Below are positions 11,485-23,700 of a stretch of DNA of 37,500 bases, piece after piece. This stretch comes from Piromyces finnis. Lineage: Eukaryota > Neocallimastigomycota > Neocallimastigomycetes > Neocallimastigales > Neocallimastigaceae. The stretch covers positions 745,001 through 782,500 of the forward strand of contig MCFH01000012.1 of the NCBI GenBank assembly GCA_002104945.1, in the 5' to 3' direction. Under the pieces are notes generated by a model. That model saw nothing but the letters and a program-made list of their open reading frames with translations, did no database searches and had not been told where the DNA came from. The position numbers and the translations under genes were made by a program. Every line of letters begins with the position of its first letter. Within the stretch, counting starts at the first letter, position 1.

Positions 11485-12609
11485 AAATTATCAAAAATCT
11501 AATATTTACAAACTATATATAATATATTATTATTATTAAAATTTAATTTGTAATGTATTTTTTATTAGTTTTTATTTGAACAAGAATAACAAACAACCAT
11601 TTTTTTTTCTATAATAAATTAATTTTTTTTATTATATAGTAATAGAATAATCAATAGAAGTAGTTATTTATACCATCAAATGTAATAATAATATAATAAT
11701 AGAAAGTATAAAAATATTTTATTTAAATTATTTATATAAAAAAAAAAAAGATATTTTTTAAAAATGTTAAATAGTTTTTTTGTATTATGAAATGTAAAAT
11801 ATTTTATATATTTGTAAAAAAAAAAAAGTTTACTATCGTAATAATTAGATAAATAGTTTTGAAAAAACAAAAAAAAAAAAAAAAAACTTTAGAATAAAAT
11901 AAAATTTTTGGAGAAAAAAAAAACTTTTTATCTAAACATGATAATTCTTTAATTATTAATGCTTGATTTGGATCCCTGATATGTTTTATCCTTTGTCTAA
12001 AGACATTAATATTTAATATATAGTTTAAGGGGGAAAAAAAAGTATATACATTTATTTTATAAATATAGAAAAAATAGTATGTCTTTTATATATTTGTTTG
12101 TTTGTTTATTTATTTATATATATGTTTTTTGTTTTTTGTTTTTTGTTTTTTTTTGGTATTTTTGCTTTTGATTTTGTTGTTTTGGTTTAAAGCATTAATA
12201 TATACAGTAAATATAAAAAGGATAAAAAAAATATAAATACATATATTTGATTGATAAATAACAAAAAAAAAAACTTATATGATATAGTTTTTTCTTATAA
12301 AAATAAAACTATACAATAATTGAATAGATATCATGTTTTCTTATTATTATGTATATATATATATATATATGACTTTATATATACAAAAAAAAAGTTCATC
12401 TTAATGTATTAATTAAAAAAAAATGAAAAATTAAATGATATTTAATAATGAAAAGGATAATGAATGAGATATTCAATTAATTAAATCCATCTTTAATAAA
12501 GTATAGATTAATTAATTACAATGAATTTAAATTAATGAAAAAAAAAAAAATAAAAATATAATGGTTATTAGTTTCAAAAAAAAAAAATAAAAAAAAGCAA
12601 AATAAAAAA
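11485..12609. other. intergenic region between convergent genes
   Basis: Follows the F-box stop codon. AT-rich with homopolymers, a (TTTTTTG)n run near 12124-12150 and TA repeats near 12352-12370. One coding-like tail on the minus strand (11949-11996) is listed separately. No tRNA or other RNA gene was seen. Confidence 0.5.
11949..11996 (-). other. coding-like island resembling a terminal exon
   Basis: On the minus strand, the acceptor TGTCTTTAG is followed by a frame reading TKDKTYQGSKSSINN and TAA. Local GC is raised (CATATCAGGGATCCAAATC). No upstream exon could be connected across 12000-12600. It may be the last exon of an unresolved small gene, or a remnant. Confidence 0.25.
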
Positions 12610-12881
12610 TTATGGTTTAATAAATTTTCTTAATCTTGGGTTTGTTTTTACTGGAGGTGGTACATCCTTTGGTGGTCTATAATAATAATTCAAAAAATAA
12701 TATATAATATATATATATATTATTATTATTATATATATATATATATATTTTTTAATTTAGCAATGTAAAATATTTATATATATATTTATTTAAAATATAG
12801 TTTTATACGTTAATTGACTTACTTTGGCATGACAACTGTATTTATTATATTATTTTTTGAATTTTGTTGTTCTATTATCAT
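12610..12881 (-). CDS. small protein of unknown function, two exons (5' end uncertain)
   Basis: Exons 12881-12823 and 12676-12610 are joined by GTAAGT...TTATTATAG with matching phase. They give about 41 residues: MIIEQQNSKNNIINTVVMPK, then PPKDVPPPVKTNPRLRKFIK and a final P. The product is Pro/Lys-rich and basic at its C terminus, with no signal peptide or membrane segment. The exon containing the ATG begins at 12884 after TTTTATTAG, so coding may extend upstream. A frame reading NKYLYELNYD ends at a GTAAGT donor (exon end 13012) and joins in phase, but I could not find its start codon. Not recognised. The precise splice sites and coding-like composition support a real gene. Confidence 0.5.
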
Positions 12882-12884
12882 ATT

Positions 12885-13599
12885 CTAATATTTTATTAAA
12901 ATTATTAGTTTTTAAAAAAAGTATTAAAAAAAATTTTCACTATAAATATTTATCTTTTTTTTTTCTTTTTCATATTATAAAAAGTAAAAAAAAAAAAAAA
13001 AAAATACTTACATCATAGTTTAACTCATAAAGATATTTATTACTGTAATCATAATTTTAATCAGTGGATAAGACAAATTAGCGAGTGTGAATATTTATAG
13101 AAATTATTTGGGGAATTTTTTTTTTAGGGAGGTGTATTAAAATATATGAATTGGTAAATGTCAATGATTGTTTTTTTTTTTTAAAAAAAAAAAAAAAGTG
13201 ATTTTATAAAAATAACAACCAATTTTTTTTTCTTTTTTTTTAACTAATTAAAAACTAATTTTTCTTACAATATTTAAAAATCATTCTATTATTTACAAAA
13301 AAAATTAAACAAAAAAAAAATTCAATTTTTTTTTTAAACATAAATATATAAAAAAAAAAAAAGGTATATTAATAAAATTGTTTTATTAATGATTACTATT
13401 TCTATTTTTATATATTTATTATAATATCTTTCTTTTTTCTTCTTCTTTCAATTCTTTATACTATTACTATTTAAAACTACTATTAAAATTTAATTATTAT
13501 ACTTTTAAAACTAAAATTTTTATTAAAAATAAAATTTATATATAATATATAATATAATATTAAAAAAAAAAAAAAAGGTATGTTTATTTTTCTTGATAT
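12885..13599. other. intergenic region downstream of the kinase gene
   Basis: Between the 3' end of the minus-strand kinase gene and the small minus-strand gene. It includes a possible 5' exon of the small gene (about 13012-13055), a T12A15 tract at 13171-13197 and several A/T homopolymers. Confidence 0.5.
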
Positions 13600-16500
13600 T
13601 TACTTCATTCTATTGTCTTCACCAAAATATTTTTGAGATTTTCCAAAGGGAGAAGTTGGCTTTTTAAATTCTTTTTCATTTTTATCATGTGGATTACCAT
13701 GATGATACATATAATTTTGTTGGGTGTAGGAATGCATTAACATATTGTCATTAATATCCATATCATATCTTCTATCCATTTTTTTGTTATAATCATCGGT
13801 GGTGATTGGACCGTGATAAATATCATTCATATTGGAATCCTTTGGCAATTGAATAGAGTAGTAACGTGTTCTACTGGTGTTACATGATAAATTTGATGGG
13901 GAACGACTATGACTATGACTTTTTATTATATTTCCAGGTAAAATTTGAGAAGAAGATGGAGATTTTGTAGAAATAGGTGATGGGGTTGGCGATATTGATT
14001 TTACCTTTTTTTTTAAGGACAAAGAATTAGACAAGGAATTACCAGGATTAAATGGACTATTTGTCTTACTTATAGTTTTAGGACTTCTAAAGTTTGATTG
14101 TACCTCCATTTTCTGATAATTTTCCTCTGATTTATAAAACATATTAATTTTATTCTTTAATTTTGAACTACCTGATCTCATTAATGAATCAGAATCTATC
14201 TTACGACTGGAGATTTTATTTTTAGTAAGAGGAGAATGGTCTAAACCTGAATCACTTTGGGAATTAATTTCGTTTAATAAGGCCTTCTTGTATAATTTTT
14301 CGGATTCATGATGATGATCTTTATCAATAGAAGAAGGAGGTGTCATTGAATTTATTTTTAAATGAGAGTGTGGATTAAAATATGAACCATTATTAGAATA
14401 AGGTTGTTGTTGCTGCTGTTGCTGTTGCTGTTGTTGTTGTTGTTGATGATGATGTTGTTGGTATTGAATAGAATTTTTATAATCATCTTGAGAATAATGA
14501 TGGTGATGATGATGATGTTGGTGTTGATGGGATTGTAATGGGGATAATTGTAATTGTTGTAATTGTTGTTGTTGTTCTTGTTGAATTAAATGATATTGTA
14601 ATTGTTGCTGTTGTTGTTGTTGTTGTTGTTGTTGTTGAAATTGCATTTGGGTATGTTGAGATTTTTGTTTTTGTCTTAATTGAACTTGTTGTTGTTTAAG
14701 TTTTAATATGGAATAATCTGGTGGAGAGTCATTATGATTAACATTGTTGTTATTATTATTGTTGTTGCTATTATTATTATTAATATTATTTAGACTTTCA
14801 CCAGAAGCAATGTTCAACACTTTAGAATTATTTTTAGAAAAAAGAGTGGTATATTTTGGAGATACAGCAGGACTTGTTTGCATTGAAGCAGAAATATTTG
14901 TTGTATCCATTTTAAAATTGGGTTTAATTTGATTTGTCATTGATTTTATATCGGTAGGTTTATTGTATATTCCACCAGATGTTTTTACTGCTAAATTGTT
15001 TGTATTACTTTCTAATTTATTATTGCTACATTCAGATAGTATATTTTCTTCAGACTTTTCTGGTATTTCCCTAAAAATGAATAATAATAAAATAAAAAAA
15101 GAGAAAGAGGGATAGAATAATATATTTGAAAAGAAAAAAAGAACAAAATGTAGATATGTATTAATGTATATATTTTATAGAAATAATTTAAAAAAAAAAT
15201 ATTAAATGTATCGTTGAGTTAATAAAAATTTATAATTTTATGATAAATAATTGTAAAAAAAAAAAAAGATAAAAATTACCAATCAAATGGAATATTTTTT
15301 GGTTTACCAGAACATTCAAATAATTTATCAAGAAGTTTATCAATATGATTATAATTTGGAGCATCTTCAAAATGTAATGATACTAAATAATTCATAATTT
15401 CCAAGAATGGTTTTGGTAAATTAGCTACTAAACTTTCATTTGTATATTTTTTCTTAAGTTCAGCAACCTTTTCTTTTTCTTTAACTTTCCAGGGAAGATC
15501 ACCTCTAACAAATTCAACCAACATATAAAACATAGACCAAAGGTCATCAACACGACCAAGATCACGTCCTTCATGAGCATTTATTGAAGCATATGCTACA
15601 GTTCCTCTAAAACCAACATGTTTTCTTTCTTCTCTTAAAACACCTTCTGAATTACGATAGGAACGACATAAACCAAAATCAATCATATAACATTTAGAAC
15701 GAGTGTATGTACCATTAGTACCATTTCCTGGTGGTGAAATTCCCATACAAAAATTACCAGGTTTAATATCACGATGTACTACACCTGCAACATTATGACA
15801 TACTTCAATAGCTCTTAAAATTTGTTTTCCAAGTAATGCAGTAGTTGCAATTGAAAATCTTTGACATTTTCTACGTAATTTTGATAAACTATAGTATAGA
15901 TATTTTTTTTTTAAAAAAAAATATACAAAATATAAAAATAGTTTAAAAATAAATAAAAGAAAAATGCATATACCATTAATACTTTTAATTATATTTCAAA
16001 AAAAGAAAAAAATCTTTTTTTTTTTTTTTTTTCTATATTCATAAAATAATTTTCATGGAATTTACCTTGAACCTAATAATTGCATAATAATATAATTATA
16101 GGTTGAATTAACTTTGGATTGAATAGTAAAACGACCATAAGCTTCTAATTTACAAAAATATGGGTATCCTATTTTTATTCATTTATATACATTATGAATG
16201 AATTAAAAACTTGTTAATATTTTTTAAAAAAAAAAAAAGGAGGGAAAAAGAGATAGTAGATATAATAGAATAGTTTATTCTTTTAAAAAATAAGTTTCAT
16301 TAACTCACCTTGAAGCTTTTTTAATACATCCATTTCCATTAAAAGTAAAGGTTTTCTTTTTTTAGAAGTATTATTTAAAGGTCCTTCAACCTTTACTGCA
16401 ACTTTTTCACCACTATATATATTAACAGCAGTATAAATTTCACCAAAAGCACCTTTACCTAAGGAATCAAGCTTGTATAATTTAATAAAAGAATAAAATT

Positions 16501-16665
16501 TTAATAATTTAGGTTACTTTTTCTTATTTTATTCTTTCTTTTTTTTTTCTTTTATTTTTTTTTTTAATAATTATTATAGTAATATATTATGTTATATATA
16601 TATAGTATTATAGAGTATATATATACCAATTTCCATTTCTTCTTGACAACAATTGAACTCAACAT
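13600..16665 (-). CDS. CK1/TTBK-type protein kinase with long Q/H/N-rich tail
   Basis: Predicted Ser/Thr kinase of the CK1 superfamily, closest in pattern to tau-tubulin kinases. Exons 16665-16627, 16471-16309, 16168-16066, 15888-15280 and 15070-13600; phases agree, 2385 bp, 794 residues. It starts MLSSIVVKKKWKL and continues into the glycine loop GKGAFGEIY (18-26). Other marks are AVK with Lys40, catalytic loop HRDIKPGNF (Asp142), DFGLCR (Asp172), then GFRGTVAYASINAH and DDLWSMFYMLVEF, typical of TTBK. The domain ends near residue 305 at a splice site. One 1.47-kb exon encodes the whole tail. It has Asn, Gln (two tracts of 12 or more) and His tracts, followed by S/P-rich sequence with many SP sites. 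No membrane segment. Tubulin as substrate is family knowledge only. Confidence 0.9.
14400..14660 (-). repeat. CAA/CAG and CAT triplet tracts encoding poly-Gln and poly-His
   Basis: Two glutamine-coding tracts (about 14402-14445 and 14597-14637) flank His-coding CAT runs (about 14500-14520) in the kinase tail exon. The Gln tracts mix CAA with CAG codons. Confidence 0.9.
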
Positions 16666-19196
16666 TATGATAATATTTTTAATAAAAAAAAAAAAAACTG
16701 AAATTACAAGGTTATAAAAAGTGAATTGGTTTTATATATTTTAATTAATTGAATTTTTTTTTTTTTTAATTTTAAATTCTTTAATTATTTCAAAATTTTT
16801 ATTAAATTTAATAATTTAAATATCAAAATAGAAAATATTCTTTTTTATATAGGTTATTTCCTTTTTTTCTTTTTTTATAGAGAATTGATATAAAATAATA
16901 AAGTGTTATAGTTTTTTGTATTTTATATAAATATGTAATGATATTATGTATTTTTTTTTAAAAATGCAAAATTTTGTATAAATCTTTGTGATTTATTGTA
17001 TAAATGTATCCAAACAAAATTGTCAATTAGTTGTTATTATTTACATAGGTTAAAATATTAATAATTATATATATCTATAGGTATATTTCAATTTGGTTTT
17101 TATATTATTAAACAAGTTAATATTTCAAAAAATGTCGACGTTTATCTATAGAGATAGATAGATATTTTTTTTAAAAAAAAAAAAAAAAAAAAAGATATTG
17201 AAAAAAGAATTGTGTTTCTTCTTTTAAAACATTGTTAATAATGTAAAAAGAAAAATAGTTTTTATTGATATCCAAACTATCCTTTTTTTTCCTCTTCTTT
17301 CCTCTGCTATTTCTATTTTTTTTATCAAAAATAACAATTAAAAACAAAGAAAGAAAAGAAAGAAAAATGACTTTTATTTGATAATGAATTAAACTTTTTT
17401 TAAAATTTTAATTTTTTTTTTTTTTAATTAAATATTAAAAAATTTAAAAATTTAAAAATAAATTAAATTTTTTATATTAATTGATTTTCTCTATAAAAAT
17501 TTAAATTAATTAAAAATTTTAATTTGAAGCTGTACAAACACACAACCCACACACAACACAGCAAGCACATACCACTTTTAATAACGACAAGCATCTTTTT
17601 TTTTTTTTAGGTATTTAAGAAAAGTATTTAGGAAATATATAAATAAATCAACATTATGATAAATAAAAAAACAAGGTTAAAAAAAACAATAATAATAAAT
17701 AAAATTATAAAATTAATAATTATTTAAAAAAAAAAAAAATTATTAATAAGGAATATAAAAAAAAAAAAAAGAATGTCTTAAAATTTACTACACTAAAAAT
17801 ATAAAGAAAAGAATATTATCATTGTTTATCAGCACAGTAGAAACAAAAAACATAAAACAAAATACTTTTCTAGTATTGATTTATTTTTATATGAAAATAA
17901 TTAATAAATTAAATTCTTTTTGTTTCATTAAACATCTAACCCCAATACATCCTAATAAATTAATAAATAATAGAAACACACAAGTTAATATTCTTTTTTT
18001 TTTTTTACCCATTGAATTGAATAGTTAAATTCTAATTCATAATAAAATTGAAAATGCCTTATTATTATAATATTAAAATGTATTTTTTTTTTATATATTT
18101 CAACGCAATTAATAATTTAAATAATAATTATTTACTTTTTTTGTTTATCTATTAGAATAGTGTTCTTTTTTATTTATTTTTTAATCAAGAATATTATATT
18201 TAATTCTATAATTTAAAATAGAGTGTCTATGTAAATATTTATATGTAATATAAAAAAGAAAAACACATCCATTCTTTAATATTCCTTATTCCTAATGGCT
18301 ATAATATTAAAATTATTAATAAAAATTAATATAAACAACTAATTAATAATATTTATTAATTTTATTTAATGTCTTTCTTTTTTAACATTTTAGATTTTAT
18401 CAATTAATTCGATTTAAAGTTTTATTAAAAAAAGATATTTACATTACAATTACAATTGTTTATTATTTTCAATGATTTAATGGATACATCTTTTTTTTAT
18501 TTTATTATTATTATTAATTTATATTGAAAAAAAAATGTGACAGATAGGAAATATAATGTTAAAACCCATGTAAATACATACATATACTTTAACACAAACA
18601 CACGCAATAATAATATCCCTCTTTTTATCATCATTCTATACATTTTAATAATTGTGGCTATTAAGTTGTTTAAATTTAGATTTCATTGATTTTTTTTATA
18701 AAATAAATAAAAATTAAAATGGAATAACAAACATTTAGTGTAGTTTTTTTTTTGAGAGAGTGAATTTTATATTAATAATTGATCATATAAAAAACTTTGA
18801 TTTTAATTATACCAATGAGTAACTTAAAATTTAATTCATAATTTTAAAATATAAATTAAAGTAAAAATGAATAAAATTATAATTAATTTTATTATTTTCT
18901 CTTTTTTCTTTAATTTCTATCAGTTTTTCTTAACACTGGTCATCGTCATTTCTCTAACTGTTTCTTGTAACTTTTTAAGAATTTGGTTGTTTCACTTTTT
19001 TAATTAATATCCAAATTAATTAAAAAAATTATTTTAATTAATCCATAAATATAAATTACATATATTACAATAAATACTAATATATTAAGATTTTAAATCT
19101 AAGAAAATAATTATTGTAAAAGCAAAAGTTGGAAAGTAGAAAAAAAAAACTATTTTTATTATATATATATAGTTATCTTTACAAGTTTTAAGTACT

Positions 19197-19262
19197 ATGG
19201 ATACTATGTATTCTCTGAATACTATGGATGCATTTAAAGCTTCGAGTATCGAAAATGATTAA
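19197..19262 (+). other. coding-like mini-ORF (21 codons plus stop)
   Basis: Reads MDTMYSLNTMDAFKASSIEN then D and TAA, built partly on an imperfect repeat of ATACTATG. It is richer in GC than its flanks. No adjacent exons found. Possible micropeptide, remnant or chance. Confidence 0.2.
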
Positions 19263-20288
19263 ATTGGATGAATATTGTCAATTTTGATTTATATCATCTT
19301 TTCTCTTTATTTTTATTATAAATAAAAAAAAAAACTACTACTAGTTATATTGGTTATATCATTGTATTTAATAGTATCAACAGTCACACTTTATATAATC
19401 CAAATTCATATATATAATAAAGTTATTTACTTCTTTTTTTTTATAAAAAAATAAAATATTAAAGTGCATAATTACCCTAAATGTTAAATTAACATTTTAA
19501 AAAAAGGATTATTAAGAGATGGTTTTATTAGTTTGGTGATTTTTAAAGTAAAATTTAAAGTAATATCTTTATTTATAATCTATAAAAATAGAAATGTGTA
19601 ACTGTGTATCTGTGTGCATTAACCATTAAACATAAAATACAAATTATGATTATGATTATGATTACATATGTATATATTGAAACTTTAGTTAAAACTTTTT
19701 CTAAAATATATAAATAATATTATCCTATCGGTAATTATTAAAAAAATATTAAATTCGTTTTTAATAATAATAAATATATTAAAAGTCTTTTAATAAAACT
19801 AAATATTTACTTTCGAGGCCATCTTGTTTATAAATTTTACTATTAACGTTTTATACGGAAAATCAATGTAAACTACGACAGAAAATAACAATGAAATTAG
19901 TTTAATAATATAAACATGATTATATATTTATTATATAAATAAGAATTGGTTCAATACAATAATATTTAATGCTATTAATGGTTTAACCTACTTTTAATAG
20001 TTTATATTATATCTATTCTTTTTTTTTTTTTTTTATACTTTATAATTTCAAGGTTTCAATCTAATTCTAAAAGATTAGAGTTTCATAGTTTTATTCAAGT
20101 ATTTTTATTACTATTATTATTATAAAAAATAAATTTATATAATAACAAAGAAATTACTGTTAAATTTTAAAATACATAGGTTTATACGATGATTATCCTT
20201 AAATGTTATCTATTTTCAAGTTATTTACTTTTTTTTTTTCCAGCTGTTCATGCCAAAAAAAAGTTGACTTTACAAAATTTTGACATTT

Positions 20289-20339
20289 TTTGTAGATGTG
20301 GCGTAGTGATGAATTACATTTTATATTTGCCACTACAAA
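20289..20339 (+). other. imperfect hairpin, 11-bp stem
   Basis: TTTGTA-(gat)-GTGGC pairs with GCCAC-TACAAA across a 26-base loop, leaving a 3-base bulge on one arm. It lies about 390 bp upstream of the nucleoporin ATG in a slightly GC-richer patch. Role unknown. Confidence 0.3.
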
Positions 20340-20724
20340 TTAATATTTTTATATTGTAATAATAATGTATAATACATTTTCCCATGTTTTTCCTACATAA
20401 TGTAAAAGATAATAGGCTAAAAAAAAAAAAAAAAAAAGGTAAAAATCATAAATTTTTTCTTTCTTTTTTTTTTTTTTTATTTTTAATTGAGTTTTTTTTA
20501 TTATTTTTTTATTTTATCATTTTGACGAAAAGAAAAGTTATTATGATACATCAATAATAATAATATCATAATACTTTGAAAAAGTCAACATTAAAAGTTT
20601 TTTTTTTATAGAATTTTATTTATATTTAAAATACTTACCACCCAATAATAAGACATATACATTTATCATAGAAATTATAATTAAAAGAATATTTGTATAA
20701 TCAATAATCAATTAATAATTCAAT

Positions 20725-23700
20725 ATGAACTCAATACCTACTTCATTAGAAATTTTAAAGAATTCTTGTTCACACATTGACAATGCATTAACAAAAGATT
20801 TAAAATTAGCTCATAAATCTTCAGAAAGTATTTTAAGTACGTTTAATGTCCATCTCAATTATATTTTTATTATAGAATTGAAAAAGATTATATTTTCCAA
20901 CATTCCCAAAATAATATTATCTACTCCAAATAATACTAGATTTTTTTTTTTTTTTTTGATTCCGATAATTTTTTAATCGTGAATTTATGAATATTAATTT
21001 TTTTATCATTTTGGAAAAGCTATAGCTATATATATTAAAGTGTATATTAACCCAATATTATAAATATTTAATGTATTTTTCATCATATAGCCAATCCACC
21101 AGATTCATATTTTGGTGATAGACAAATTATATACAAGAAACGTACTATAACTCTTCCTGATGCTCTTTTTGAACAATACGATTGTAATTATAGTTTATTA
21201 TATATAAACTTATTTTGATAAAATTTATTTCAAATCATTAAAAATGTATATTATACGTATATAAATATATGAAAAGCCCTTCAATGTAAATGCTTTATGG
21301 GTTTATTCCCAGAAATTAATAGAGCTTGGATTACCATAGATCATAGATTATTTTTATGGAATTTCGAAGATGGGTATGTTTAGAATTGTATTTTATTAGA
21401 TAAAATTAGTAATAATAAAGTAAATATGTGGAATTTTAATAATATTATAAATGTATATCAAAATAATATATATTAGATCTGATTTTTATGTTTTTGAAGG
21501 TCAAGAACAAGTTATTGTTAGTGTTGGTTTAGTAAAACCAATTCCAGGTAGATAATCATGATGAAGTAAAAAAAAATAATATTCAGATAGTTATAAACAG
21601 AAAAATAATTAATTTTTATCTTTTTTTAAATATAAATTTTGAAAAAAAATAATCATTGAAATCAACATCAATGACAATAAAAATTCAACACTTTTCAAAT
21701 ATCTTTTTTAAACAATTCAATTTAAATTAAAAAGGTGTTTTCGTTGATGGAATTGAATATATTATTTTATTAGCCACCCCAATAGAAATTATTTTCTTAG
21801 GTGTTGCATTTGATAAACCACATAATCCAAGAAGTGAATTAACATTATACCTAACTCATATGAGTATTCCATCTGATAATGTTAGTATGACTTCTATTGT
21901 TGGTACTTCAAACGGTAGAATATTTATGTGTGGTAACAATGGTCACATTTATGAACTTCAATATCAAGTAAATAATTCAATAATTTCAAAAAAAAAAAAT
22001 AATATAATATTAGAATGAAATTTTAAAATAGGAAATAAAAAAAATAATTAATCAATTTCATTTATATTTTTCAATACATAAAATAAAAATTTAAAAAAGG
22101 CTGCTGATGGTTGGTTTACAAGAAAATGTAGAAAAATTAATAGATCTTCCAATGCATACACTAATTTAATTCCAACTTTCTTAAAATTAAATCAAGATGG
22201 TAATTTAAAAATAACAATGCCTATTAAATTATTAATTATCTATTTAATTGTTCTTTTTACTATTAGACCATTAACATATTGATATATTAATATATATGTA
22301 ATACTTTTATGCACACTCTTTCTCTCTCTCTCTTTTTTTTTTCTTCACATATTTAAATATTAGAACGTATTGTTAGTATAGCTGTTGATGAAATTCGTCA
22401 CTTATTATACACTTTAACAAATAAATCAAATATCGAAGTAATTATCACCTGAAAATATATTTCTTTTTTTTATATTGAATCAAAATGAAAACATGACCTA
22501 TTAAACCTAATTTATTGTGTAATAAAATTTTACTAGGTAATTTATTTGGGTGAAAATATGAATGATTTCCAAAGATTATTCAAATTAACAGATTTATGTA
22601 GACAAACCTCAGATATATCATCTGAATTTGTTGATCCAAAGAATTTCCAAATTGTTTCAATTCATACTATATTACCATTAGAATCAAAGATCTTGAATTT
22701 AGTTGCAGTTACATCTACTGGTATATATCATTACAATAACAATATAAAAAAGAACCATATAAACATGTTATATATTGCAATTATGTTAACCTGCCATTAA
22801 TTAAATCCTTTTTTTTCTGCTATTATTATTATTGTAATGTAATCATACTAAAATAGGTTTAAGATTATATTTCTCAGGGTCATCACCTGTTCAATCTTAC
22901 ATGCCATTCCGTAATAGAGTCAATGCTCCACCAGAAAACTTTAGATTAATACACGTCAGACCACCACCAATTATTAATCAAGAACAAGGTAATGGTTACT
23001 ATCCAAGAATCAGTAACCCACAAATGTCTGTTCATATTGCTGATTATTCTGGTGGTGTGTTACTAGCAAGTAACGCTGTTAGTGAAGAAATGGATGTTTT
23101 AATAGGAATGGCTCCATACATGCCATCTGTTATTCACGTAATTAATTTTATAAAATTAACTTTTTTGTATTGGACAATATTATTAATAATACTATTCTTA
23201 ATAATGTATTTTATGTATATATACTATTTTAAACATTATAAATATTACTTTTTTTTTTTTTATTATTAAATACCTATCATTGACATGCAACGATGGATGG
23301 ATTAATAATATAATATATTAAATAATTGTATTTATTTGGATCAAAACATTACATTTATTCTACCAACAGGAACAAGGTTTCTCTGAATTAGTTTCAACAA
23401 TTCCTATTGAAGGAAAAACATGGGCAATTGCTGAAGTTCCAAATTCATTTACAGCAAAATTATTAGATAATAAAAATAATGATGATGTCGATTTAATTTG
23501 TAATGAATTAGTAAGTCAACACTTTTTCCCAGTTAGACATTTCTTAGTTTTAACAAATTCTGGTGTCACTGTATTAGCTCAACAACGTCCAATTGATTAT
23601 TTAAATAGTTTATTAGAAAATTATGATGAAGATTTAAGTTCAATTCGTTCCTTCTTTGAATTCTATACACCAGAACAAGCATGTGCTATGTGTTTAGCCA

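Larger units (their letters stand above)
16666..20724. other. 4-kb gene-poor region between divergent kinase and nucleoporin genes
   Basis: Should contain the promoters of both flanking genes. Otherwise AT-rich with no exon set that I could assemble. It holds a T8A21 tract (17165-17193), a CA-rich patch (17535-17572), a 22-codon mini-ORF (19197-19262), a coding-like stretch near 19800-19920 and an imperfect hairpin (20289-20339). Confidence 0.5.

Noticed and set aside
14744-14932. Leucine-rich plus-strand frame
   Set aside because: It is antisense to the Asn-coding tract of the kinase tail.
17822-18028. Plus-strand 68-codon frame in the long spacer
   Set aside because: Lys/Asn/Ile/Phe composition as expected from AT-rich DNA, no splice context and no motif.
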